DNA from: Pocillopora verrucosa
Taxonomy: Eukaryota; Cnidaria; Anthozoa; Scleractinia; Pocilloporidae
Direction: 5' to 3'
NCBI RefSeq assembly: GCF_036669915.1
Contig: NC_089319.1
Location: forward strand, 4,880,826 to 4,944,825
DNA length: 64,000 nt
The notes beneath the pieces were generated by a model that saw nothing but the letters and a program-made list of their open reading frames with translations, did not search any database and was not told where the DNA came from. A program made the position numbers and the translations under genes. Below, piece after piece: positions 36,801-47,800 of this stretch. The stretch's first letter is position 1. Every line of letters begins with the position of its first letter.

Positions 36801-39800
36801 TCTGGAATTTGCTCCAGTAATCGGAACTGTGGTAGGACTGACAGAAGTGATATCGGTTGATGTCGCTTTCTGCGTGGTATCTGTTGTTCTCCCCGTACTT
36901 GTTGGTACTTTGTTGAGGAAAAACGAAATACAGAATTAACGTAAGTTTGCGTGTGTGTGATTGATGGCCTTTGTCAATTGCTATATTCTTAAATAGGCGA
37001 ATCTAAAACATTGCAGACAAAAGACGCTTACAAATACAAGATCAAATCTTAATTCTGTAACAAGCAAACTAATTCAAATGCCCAGATCACTATCGTAACA
37101 TCGACCATTTGGAGAGAGCCTTGCTGACAGCTTTTATAATAAAGAGCAAGCTACTATTCTTACTTGTAAGCTGGAGAGCATGATATTCAGCCTTAAAACC
37201 CACGTCTTGGACAGTACCATCTGAGGTAAATGTAACTGTAACGTTATTGGTTTTTGACCGGATATCCCCAGGCGGATACGCCACACCCATACAGTATTTC
37301 CCTGTTAGTTCAGACGTTCCATTTGGAAAGTTGTCGTGTATCTCTACATAGTCGCAATCACAGCTTTGAAAGAGACACATATCACTCGTTTCCAGACGGA
37401 AGTCAACAAATGTCAATGAAATTATGTAGTTCCAGGGGACATTGATATGCCACTCACACCAGGCCTTTTCCTTATATGGAGATGGATAGTTTGGACTTGA
37501 GAAGGAACCATTCAATGCTGTTAAGGTCCATCTACACGCTGCAAAGAAAATACGTGGAAATGAATCGAACCAGCTTGTGAGACGTTCTTTGACCGACAAC
37601 CATTTCCACAAGTCACATAACTGTAACACTACCAGTAGTTTTCCCGCTTTTTATAACATGAAATATCAAGGATTATTAAAGCTACTCCCCCGTACGAAAT
37701 GTAGGACATAACAGGCTACTTCTAACAATTTATCAATTTTTCGTGGAAGTTTCACGGCACAGTTATGTACCCATGAATGGGCAGAGGAACTTTGATGCCA
37801 CCATGCGAGGTCCTTTATCTTCAGAGTCACGGTAGTATAGATACTATGCACAACGCCCATAAAAAAATCGTTTTTGAACCCGTTTTTTCCTCCCGTGATT
37901 GGGGAAACAGCATTAAAAGTTTAATCTGATCAAAGCTTTCAGGAAGTTTTTCTATTCTTCTATATTTGGTGGCTTGCCAAGAAGGTTGGGAATGAAGATT
38001 GTTAAATATTCCATTTAAATTTTTGTACTCGAATTTTCCACTACACCCAGTTCTATGGTTAAGCACCATGCAGCAAGCTTATCACAACCCAGTAGAACTA
38101 GGTGCAAACCCAAGCTCTTTAAACTCACTTCCTCGGCCTCATAAGTTAGTTGGGCACAAATCATCATTAGGTCATGGAACTGGCCATTAGAAAGGGATTC
38201 AATGTCTCAGTCCCAAGTAGTCTACAAGTTTTGTAATTTTACATACCGTCTGTCTAGATTTCCTTAAGCAAAAATAACCCAGAAAACCATCGCTTACCTT
38301 GGTAATAGCAATAATAAATGTAGGGATTTTGAAGATCCGCACCAAAAGGATAAGAATAGACCGCGCGGTTATGATTGTTATCATTCTCTGTGTCATACAG
38401 TATATACTCCAACGTATGTGTTGTTTTCAAAACTTCTTGGCAGTTCTTACTGTTAAAAGCTATCAGATAGAAAGGCTTGTCTATTGGCAGCTCGATAGGT
38501 TCGCTGTACGATCCAACATCTTGACAACAAAACCTTATCTCAGTATCTGATTTGTACGTTCCAGCAGGGACAGTACCGGATTTGAAATTCAAATTTATTC
38601 CATGTTTCCCGTTTTCATCATCCCACAAGACGCTTCCTTCTCGTAGATAGCCTGGACATGAAGAGCCTTTTTTATAAATGCAGTATTGACCGTAAGGCCA
38701 ACCAAATCGACCGTTATCAACAGCACCGGTCGTAATTGTCTTGAAGCAGAAGCTTTGAGTAACATCTCCCGAACTCAGTACTGAAGCATTAAGGTGAAAG
38801 TTTGGAGATTTCGCCGTAAGGCTTTTGTCATCCTCCAAATCTTGATAGATATATCCGGTCTCCCAAGAGAAACCGTCAGCCCCAGGACAACCAGATTTAG
38901 TCATAGGTAGACCGTATTTTCCCGACGGCCATTTGACGGAATTGCCAAAAGCTGAAATGAGAAAATATCATCAGTTATCCGTACACCGTATTTCTGAATA
39001 AGCGCCTGGTCGCGAGTTTGAAATTTCGGCGTAGAGGAGGGGCGCTTCAAGGAGGGCGCTGAATTAAGGGGGTGGGGGAGCTAGTATGTTAAAAGCAATA
39101 GGACCAAAATCAAAAGAACAGATCTAGTATATAAAGGAACTCTGTAAGCATATGAAGATAAAAATCAAAGGGCGCCTTTGGCCAACTCGTGGATAAAGTA
39201 TTTATGAGATATATAAAAAGTTGCTATCAGTAAACTGAGGTGTTAAAAAAAGGTAGAAAGTAGAACCATTGTGAGTATAGAAATTATAGTACTTAAGTGT
39301 GCAATGGAAACCACAGGACGAAATATCAAGAATTCTTAAACGGAAACTTGGATGAAATATATGAAACCGTTGCGGAAACACGACGGTTAACACGCGTTTC
39401 ATTTATCTTTGCCGCACTTTTTAGTTGCTTTTGTGTGAGCATTCTAGTCTTGTCAGTGTCTTGGTGGTACATTCGTCAGAAACTGGGTTCCGACGCCTAA
39501 ACATGCATAAAGTCTATTTCTGTGCCTCTTCATTAAAATTTGATCATACCTTTCAAGGTTGTAGGTTAGATCTAAGAGTACGTATTTACCACAATGTGTC
39601 GTAACTAACTATGCCTACCTTTGCAAGCGTTACAACTCTTGCGGCAACTGTATAACATGTAGTTTGGGTTCCTTTTACATTCACCGATTGATGCCCAATA
39701 CGAACAAAGCTTGTTGTTATCCTGACAACCTTGCAACAAAACATGAAGCATGCAGTGCTAAAACAAGCTGATCAAAGATCTTCTAGAATTAGGCCCTTAC

Positions 39801-41801
39801 AGAAAATCTTAATTCTTAACTTAAATTACAGAGATGTTATAGCATGAAATTGCAATCGAGTTTACAAACGTGTCCTGTTTTGTAACTGAAACTTTAAAAC
39901 AAACAAACAAAAACAACATACGAAATACGAAACAATAAATCACGTAAATATGGATTGTTGTTCCTGTTAGCTGGTTACATTACACTTTCACATGTATTTA
40001 CATGTAGTCTTGCTACTCATCCCAAAAAAACTACACAAAACATTGGAAAACATAGCAGAAAAAACACAAGCACAGAAAAAAACAATAAACATTAAAAAAA
40101 ATGAGCAAATTGAATACGTTCGATGCTGACTCTTGGCCCGAAATATGTTCTTAATTTTTTTTTAACATTTTGTATCATCTCGGCCACAGCTTTCCAATGT
40201 AAAAAGGTTCTTATTCTGCATGCTTCAATCAAAACACAAAAATCAGTAAAAAGTAAGGAAATGAGTACAGTGATCAATTTGTTTAACCCTCGCTTGGAGT
40301 TTTGTGGCTTTTGAAAATTTCACAGTGAAACACGAACTAAATGGACACCTTCGGAACTTTTAAGCTTGCTAGCGTCCGCTTGATACAGCATGTCAGGTTT
40401 CATACATTGCGCAACAATGGTTAATCTCTAATTGCTAGGAAACAAATAGTCGAATTGGCGTTTTACGAAAAGTGGAGAAAGTAATCCACCTCTGTAAATA
40501 ATTACAAAAAATAGGTAGAATTGTCTCAAAGCTTCTCAGCCAACACAGGTTTTTTTTATGAAAAACGCTCAGTTTTATTGCCCTCCTCTGTCCGCGCGAT
40601 ACATCCAGAGGTTTCCTCTGAACACAAGTGTAGTTGAAACAGAATACTAAATATGGGAAGAAAATTCTGGGACTTGAGTCACAACATGGGGTTCGTACGG
40701 CACAGGTTTCACTGTATTATGTCTGCAGTAAAACAAGGCTGTCAAGCGTTTTCTGGTGGCAAGGAATCCTCAGAATCTTGTCACACTATTTGCTGGTCTG
40801 TAATGGCAACTACGTTAGGACCCCTTCCAGAGGCGGTTTTCAGTGAAAGAGACAGCCGGTCGTTGAAAAAAAAAAAGAAGATGGTAAAAGAATAAATGTA
40901 TGCACCGTCCGAGTGGACAAAAATTTGTGGCCCTAATAGAGCGCTAAAATTATTGCAATTGATACTTGCTTGTAGTGTCACCACGAAACCTTTGAAAATT
41001 ATATTTTTAAAATGAACAGATGTTAATGGTGGACTATAGGCGCAAAATATCAGACATTTTGTGCGACAAAGCTGAGATATTCTTGTCTCTTCCGGCGAAC
41101 GAACCTCTAAACACAATAATCCCATCGCCTGTTATTCTGATGATACAACGTCGAACTGCTCAAAATGAAAATTCACAAGTTTAGACTTGTACCTTCTATC
41201 CATGAAAAACTTAAGAGCACAATTCCCAGAACTCTGCGCCAGACAGCAACATTCCAAGAACGTCTCCGTCCGTCAGTCATTATCCTCAGCTTTTAACCTC
41301 TTAGGGCACAGAAAAGCTAATGAAGTGGATTCGACACTGCTAGAAAAGTTTATCGGCCAGCCATGCACCTCGTCACGGGAGGTATACAGGTCAAATACAA
41401 ATAACTAATTGATGAATATGTCTATCATCAGTTGGTGATTTTGTCCTTTAATCTGCTCGGTAAAAAAAGCAACAAAACCTGAAAAATGTTTACTTAATAC
41501 TTAGTAACACGAGAGCGGCACTGCGGTAGTGAAGTATTAGTGTCGTATTTTTACGCTTTATTTTATTCTTGATTCGAGTTCTCAACTTCCATCGAAGATA
41601 TTCATACTGCACACTTATTCATGGTGCGCCATGTGAAGGAGGAGTTGGAAGTAGATAGTCGGCAGTCTGGATGAATTCATTCAACTGAGGAGTGTCACGA
41701 TAATTACTTGATAACAATAGGTTGATAAACGCCAAAAAAAATGACGTAATGTACAAAAACGAACCGGGATAAACACGGATTACAAGAGGTTGAGAGTACA
41801 C
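33803..41801 (-). CDS. Gene D: ShKT-ApeC-CUB single-pass receptor with five tail mini-exons
   Basis: Divergent paralogue next to unit C. Exons: candidate signal peptide 41708-41801, ShKT 39619-39729, ApeC 38298-38951, CUB 37164-37538, stalk plus membrane helix 36277-36907, tail 35784-35846, 34989-35069, 34802-34879, 33951-33995 and 33803-33841. Ectodomain exons are phase 1-1, the membrane exon 1-2, tail exons 2-2. The stalk is a long Thr/Ser/Pro-rich mucin-like stretch, about twice that of A-C, which would lift the head from the membrane. The helix is roughly VPIIVALIASLAALAVVVTV followed by CLRRN. Tail exons end in MYNER, NILYDN, NPLYC, NILYER and NPVYEG. Weak points: the first exon and several AAG acceptors are inferred, and the terminal exon with the stop was not found. 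The part modelled spans about 720 codons. Confidence 0.7.
37164..37538 (-). CDS. Gene D CUB exon
   Basis: Phase 1-1 exon starting ACRWTLTALNG, with SPNYPSPY, CEWHINVPW, FRLETSD, CDYVEIHD, GKYC and FTSDGTVQDVGFKAEY. Four cysteines and the Glu/Asp/Asp set of calcium-binding CUB domains are visible. CUB domains mediate protein-protein contact in extracellular receptors. Confidence 0.9.
38298..38951 (-). CDS. Gene D ApeC exon
   Basis: Phase 1-1 exon of 654 bases. ApeC hallmarks in order: WPSGKYGLPM, SGCPGADGF, YIYQDLEDD, FCFKTI, GWPYGQYCIY, LWDDENGKHG, FCCQD, PIELPIDKPFYLIAF, CQEV, YDTEND, YPFGAD, YCYYQG. It keeps the Gln codon that is a stop in gene A. The donor is GTAAGC and the acceptor has a good pyrimidine run (TTTTCTCATTTCAG). 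Confidence 0.9.
39619..39729 (-). CDS. Gene D ShKT-domain exon
   Basis: A 111-base phase 1-1 exon encoding one ShKT domain with six cysteines: C-QDNNKL-C-SYWASIGE-C-KRNPNYMLYS-C-RKS-C-NA-C. The spacing and the final CxxxCxxC match the family. The donor is GTAGGC; the acceptor is a weaker GCAAG. Genes A-C and E show no such exon. ShKT folds occur in potassium-channel-blocking peptides but also very widely as extracellular adhesion or enzyme-associated modules in cnidarians. Here the linked membrane receptor argues for the second role. Confidence 0.8.
41708..41801 (-). CDS. Gene D candidate signal-peptide exon
   Basis: Starts with Met, then a strongly hydrophobic run (SFLYITSFFLAFINLLLS), ending at donor AA|GTAATT in phase 1. 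It would join in frame to the ShKT exon at 39729, giving Ser-Cys at the junction. This was the best of the first exons I could find between 39730 and 42890, but the roughly 2-kb intron and lack of homology keep confidence low. Confidence 0.4.
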
Positions 41802-42893
41802 TCTTGAAAATTGAAAAAAAAGGGCCGTAGCTCGCCTGCCTGCTACGTTGAAATTACGTGTACTTTTGTGACTCTATGTGCATGATGATGAACTTACGGT
41901 GACATGGCTTAGAATTAAGCAAATAGATTTAAATGTTTTTTTTTTTTGGTTTATTTATGTAATAAGCACATGCACATGACATAAAACCTCGGTCATTTTA
42001 ACACCGAAGAAGGAATAATAAATAAAAAGAAGCTAAAAGGAAACACCAGATGCAGACCATTATTTCTTTTTTCCCAAAGAATTAACGATAACTTGGAATA
42101 TACATAGAACTTAACTATGTTCACGCCGATAAGTTTTTTTCTTTTTCAAATTTTGTTCCGCTAAATCTTTCCACGATCTGGACGGTAGTGAAGTGAACAT
42201 TCTCACAGATGCGTCACGTCGCAGATAAAGCTCTTGAGAGATTCAAACTAAATCTTTTTTCCCTGAACTCCGCGCAGTCTCCTTGCGCAATGATCGTTAA
42301 CCCTTTCACTCCACGGAATGCTCAACATGTAAAATCTCCTCACAATTTCACCATCTGTCAACCAAACATGCGAAGAGAATTGAAAAAAATGATCCATTCT
42401 CTTGATGCAGCACCAAATTCTCAAGACTAACAGACAAATAATTGTATTTATAGAAGGTACGAGAGTTACTTTTCAGATACCTGTATTGAAAGGATAAATC
42501 ATTATTGTTCCTCTCAGTATAACACTGCATCTTAATACAACGAACATAAATAGTGAGGCATCCTTCAAGTTAAGTCTAAAGTAAACAACCCTTGACGTAG
42601 ATGTCAATTCCTTACATTTTAAGACCAAAGAAAAAACAACAATCCGGGTATGAAGGTTTTGTGCCATAATTGTTTAGATTAACATGCCACGACAGCGCTA
42701 ATTGAAAGGATGACCTTGAAGAAAAAAAGCACCGTCATGGAAAATGAATAGATACGTTGGTGTTGTCAGAGAATTAAAGATTCAAATTTTTTTATTTACT
42801 GTTAAAATCCTGTGGCAGCGTGGAGTATTAGCAAGACATAACTCTGTCTGCCTAAACAGGTAAACTTTCCTGTTATCTAAGAAGGTTATCCAA
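41802..42893. other. Spacer between gene D start and gene E end
   Basis: About 1.1 kb with poly-T near 41937-41948 and no gene I can support. Should hold the gene D promoter and the gene E 3' UTR. Confidence 0.5.
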
Positions 42894-44807
42894 CTATCCA
42901 GCTTTCTTATATGAATTAGAAATTGTCACATATGTCCTTAGCCAAGTCTTGTTGTTCACCTCAGGCCCGTCTCTAAAACAACCTAAACATTAAAAACAGA
43001 AAAGTGTCAGTAAATTTTTTTTCCTTTGACCTTCTTTTCTTTGATATTTTGTAAATTATCTACAATTTATCACTGGTTTAATGAAGAGGTTCAATGCAAC
43101 CCCAAAAAGTATTTAAGCTCTGCCTCAATGCAGATAGAGTTTACCACATCTACCCAGCAGATTGAGTGGGAAATGCCAGAAAAAAAGACAAGTACTGACT
43201 TTTGCGAATTTTTTTCGAATATTTCGCTTTGCAAATGTGTACAATGTATACAGCGAATACGTGAGATAATACTCCATAATGATAATAAACAGGCGCAAAA
43301 AAGAGTACTAAGGTATTTCTTTAGAGTGCTCTTTTGACTGAGAATAAACTTTAAGACGACCACGCGTCTCCCAAAATTGCCTCCAACGACGGAGGAACGT
43401 TTAGCACGATACGCGCATAACCATCTAGCACAACTTCGCAGACGTGTAAATATGTAGCGGCACATGCACTCTCCCACCCGGTTCTGGGAAGTTAGATTAA
43501 ATTGGATGTGGTCTCTAAGTAAACGTACTGTTCATAACGCCGATTTTCTGTCCTTGGATCCTTGTGACTTGAATATTGGTTACTGAAATAAGACGAAGTG
43601 AAATTTCATCGGTGTGACATGGACTTATTATCATAAGTTTATTGTCATAAGTCCAAAAAATCAACTTACCCTTCATATAAAGGGTTCTCAGTCAGGTGGC
43701 CTTTTTCTGAATTAAGTCTAAAAAAATAAGGTTCAGATAATGTTTACATTATCTCACACATAGTCCTCAACTTCCTTAAAGTATTTTAAGCATACATTAT
43801 CTAACAAATGAACTTATATAAATTGAAGCAACGTGTCGTTTACTTTGAAGAGCAGAGAAATTGTCTTTCAGTACCAATTGGCTATAAGAAAAGGACAAAA
43901 AAAACTTGCTCCTGGTAACAAAGAAGACATTAAACATAATCTATTGCAAAGCGAGAATTTGACATTAATGGAAATTACCGGTTGTCATCGCTTTGCTTAT
44001 CTTCGAAGAACAGTTCCTCCATTTCACCACTGAAGGGAAAAAACAAGTTTAGGAGCTCAGAAATGTTAGTCCCCTAATCAGTTAAAGAGACGTATAGTAG
44101 CAAGTGGGTCGAGAGGTACCGGGCCGACCCCTAGTAGGGAGTTGATGTATTGTGCTACTTGGCGAAACTTAACTTTAGCTGTCATCGCGTATTTCTCCAC
44201 CAAAGGGTATTATGGGTGCTAGAAAACAAGAAATCTGGCGAAGTACTGGCAAAGACCTGCCGATGGACCGGTAGCTTGCAGAGGGGAGATAACAATACCT
44301 TCTGACACTTAACGCTTCAGACACTAAAATTTCGGAATAACCTTTAGGGAAATCTTACAAAACACAGGGGATAGCTTGATGGGCTGATGGGCTTGTATTT
44401 TGCAAAAGAGGCGAGCAAGACTCAAAGTCACTTCATGCTTCAAAAACTGGAATTTTCGAAGAATTTACGAGGGAAACATGGTGAAATACAGGTGATGGCC
44501 CTCCGATGGACTGTTATCTCGCAAAGGGGAAAGGGCAATTCTCTCCGCCGCTTCATGCTTTAGAAAATGGAATACTCATTGTACAGATGGACCTTTACGC
44601 ACACAAAGTGATTGAGCCTGGATTTTAACATGGCCCTTGACGTATAAGTTCGACAGCGGAAGAGAAAACTGCAGCCGTGGCACTATCACATACCTGTCTC
44701 CGTACATATTGATGGGTGACAGTGGAGTGCTGGATATGCTTGATTCTTTAACACTGTTGTATCTTACTATTTCATGGGAATGGTTGCGCCTCTTACGAAA
44801 ACGATGC
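42894..44807 (-). CDS. Gene E cytoplasmic tail exon series
   Basis: Five exons: 44694-44807 (basic, then RYNSV and INMYGD), 43979-44029 (acidic, no tyrosine), 43670-43717 (TENPLYEG), 43529-43582 (TENRRYEQ) and 42894-42972 (RTYVTISNSY, then stop). The first four are phase 2-2 with lengths 114, 51, 48 and 54, all multiples of three. Each has GT..AG borders. The NPLY exon has the core clathrin/PTB motif NPxY. Confidence 0.75.
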
Positions 44808-47800
44808 CTGTGAAAGAAGAGGAATGACATACATCAATGAATAAAGCCATTGATCCAGTGGGAGTAAGATCAACATACAATGACAATCTCATCAACAGCA
44901 ACAGGAATAATGCTATCCATATCAGTTGTCTTTACTCAGGGATAGAAGCAGAGGAGTAGATTACAAAAATACAATTCTCCAGGGTGTCAGGGGCGTGCAT
45001 GTAGCTTTTTGTATCATTCTTCACTTTTTCTGGACAAAAAAGGGGTCACTTGTACCTAAAAACACCCTCCCCCCTACTGCTCTTAGCGAAACTCTTGGCA
45101 CAATTGTCTCTCATCCTTTATTCCACCTCAGAAATGAAATGAAATAGAGAAATCCTTTTGGGGAACCACGTCCTCTCGGGTTCACTCAGTAGAGTCCGAG
45201 CCAGATACACATAACAAGAAGCTCCTGGTACCCTCCTTGGTATAGAATCAAATGACGGAGAATGAACTCCATTCACGCACCTTCTTTTGCAAAGCTGGCA
45301 AACCAGAAGAAAACTGACAAAGACCACTACAATAAAAGAGCTGCTGGCGATAATTACGTATTTCAGCGATACGCCCATGACTTTACGAGACAGCATTTCT
45401 TCGTTCCTGTACGATTTAACATCATGAATACTTCCAGTTGACTTCCATTCAGCCTCAGTGCTTGCTGGAACTTGTGAAGTAGATATTCGCCTTTCTTTCA
45501 GTGTTGCTCGAGTATTTTCAGTGGTCGTACTATGAGCTGTTTCAGTAGATTCTATTGTTGATGGTGCAGTGTGTGATGAGGAACTATTGCTTTCTGTAGC
45601 CGCTGAAGTTGACTGTTGAGTTGTTTTCACTCTCGGAGAAGTTGGTTCTGAAGTATTGTACATTGGTGAAGACGTTTCCGTTAAAGCTGTGGATGTCATT
45701 TCTAGATTGAATGAAAAAATTGAAAGTGCTACAGGCGATGATTTTATTGATATTAGGGGTTGAAGTGTAAGGAACCCACCAGGACTTAGAGCAACGCCGG
45801 AGACTCGAGCGGTGGAAGATGAGGAAAATGCAAAGGAGGAAAAAGTTCTGAATTTGTGGGTCGCTTCAGATTTACACTTCTCTTGAGAACCATCTTTACT
45901 TAGAAAGGAAAATAAGAAACGGTTGCGGGTACAGAGGGCTTTTTTCGAGATTTCCTTAAAATGAATATAAAACCGTCAGTAATCAGCATTGATGTAAATG
46001 CTTGCCTGCTCTCTGGTGATTTGCAACATTCAGCAAACATTTTACTTCAACATCTTTCTCTATCCTTCGGGTAAAGCTCATCTGTGAGGATCATCTCTGG
46101 GTCAAGTATAATTTACCTCATTTTATTGTCTTTCATAGTGACAAAGAACCTTCTAAAGCGGAGAAATCTTTAAACTAAATAGAATGACATCAACAGCTAA
46201 TTAGCTAAAAGTATCCAACCTGCTAATTTCGGTACTGTCGTATAAGATGCATTGAAACCTTTGGCTGTTACAACGTGATCTGAATGAAACGTAACTATCA
46301 TTTTATTGGTCGATGACTGTATGATTGGCAGAGATGAAATCGTTGCACAATATTTTCCAAGCGTTGTTAAGTCACCTTTCAGTGACTCTTGTCGTATATC
46401 TACATAATCGCAGCCGCAGCGGTTGTTTCCGCACGAGGAAGGATTGGATTCGAGTTCGAAGACTCCAAACTTTAGTCGTATCACGTGATCTCTGGGGGCA
46501 GTAATGTTCCACTGACAGTCTTGAAAGTTGTGGTAATTGCTTGGGAAATATGGTGAGGAAAATTCTCCGCTTGCCTGATTTAAGTTCCATTTGCATTCTA
46601 TAGAGAGTTGTCAGTGTAAGAAATTGCATTTATCTTTAAGTGATTTCAGACAGAGAAGCATCGAATAAACAGCACCCTGAGTAACCCTTACATCTCTATG
46701 CGTTCTGTACACAGGTGTTTAGTTAGGAAGTTGCCTTTACTGTTTAACAAAATAAAAAAACAGAAGCATCGAATAGGTCGCTGTAATACCACCTATCCCT
46801 GCTTTCCCTCAACAAAAACTCTAGGAAAAAACACAAGGCCAGTTGATGATACTTAAATAATGACGTGGAAACGATAATACCAAGGTATCCTCCTACTTTT
46901 GGGATTAAGACTTCAATATATATATCTTTAAACTGTAATGCCTGAGCGCGTTTCACCCAGACAGTGAGGGTGTGACCGTTGGGGGCGTGTGCTTTCGCGC
47001 CCCAAACTGGGAAGGCGGCTCAAATCGTATCAGCTCCTCGTAACATCTTTTGTTGCGAATTAGCGTTTAAAGGCACTAATTCTGCGTTCTACTACAAAGA
47101 TATTATAACCTCATTTATTTCTTACCTCTGTAGTAACAATAGTGAATCGTGGGCTCCTTACGATCAGCTCCGTAGGGAAAAGGATAAACCCTGGTGTCCA
47201 TGTTGTCTGTATTTTCGGTATCAAAGACCACATATTCAAGCGAATACACAGCACCCTGGACTTCTTGACAAGTTGTGGACCCAAACGCCATGAGATAAAA
47301 AGGCTTAATGACCGGCAGTGCTATTCTTTTGATAGCAGACCCTGTTGTCTTACAACAAAAATATATCAAAGTGTCCTGGTTGTAAACTCCTGCGGGAAGT
47401 TTTCCTTCTTTGTTATTTCGATTGGATCCGTTTTTTTCGTTGTTGTCATCCCAACGAACGAAGCCTTCGTAAAATTCCTGAGGACAGAAGGCGCCCTCTT
47501 TGTAAATGCAGTATTTTCCGTTTGGCCATTTAGGCTTTCCTTTATCGGTTGCTGTGGAGTTTTTCACGCAGAAGTGTTGCGTTATGTCTGGCTTTCCCAC
47601 CTTAGCTTTTAAGTGAATGCTCGTTGAATGTGCGTTTCTATTGCCATCGTTTTCTAATTCCTCAGTTCGGTGTCCTGTATGCCACGTAAATCCGCTGCTA
47701 TTGGGACATCCCGAGTTTGCCATCGGTAGAGCATACGAACCCGCCGGCCACGAAGAAGAAGCTGAATTATTAATAATATACATTAAAAGGGAAATTTCAA

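Noticed and set aside
36700-36939. Plus-strand hydrophobic frame over the gene D stalk
   Set aside because: Antisense of Thr codons (ACN) reads as Val/Ser/Gly; the minus-strand exon is well supported.
39202-39500. Frames on both strands between the ShKT and ApeC exons of gene D
   Set aside because: A plus-strand hydrophobic segment is visible but there are no splice sites or partner exons to support a gene.
40092-40277. Minus-strand frame starting with a hydrophobic run (MITVLISLLF) as first exon of gene D
   Set aside because: No usable phase-1 donor follows the hydrophobic part; 41708-41801 fits better.
40653-40895. Small plus-strand and minus-strand frames in gene D intron 1 (also 40781-41125)
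   Set aside because: No splice context, no domain, ends in a poly-A/poly-K run; looks like chance.
43026-43477. Overlapping plus- and minus-strand frames near 43.0-43.5 kb as a further gene E exon
   Set aside because: They fall between two well-fitting tail exons, and no GT..AG pair gives a 2-2 exon with a tyrosine motif.
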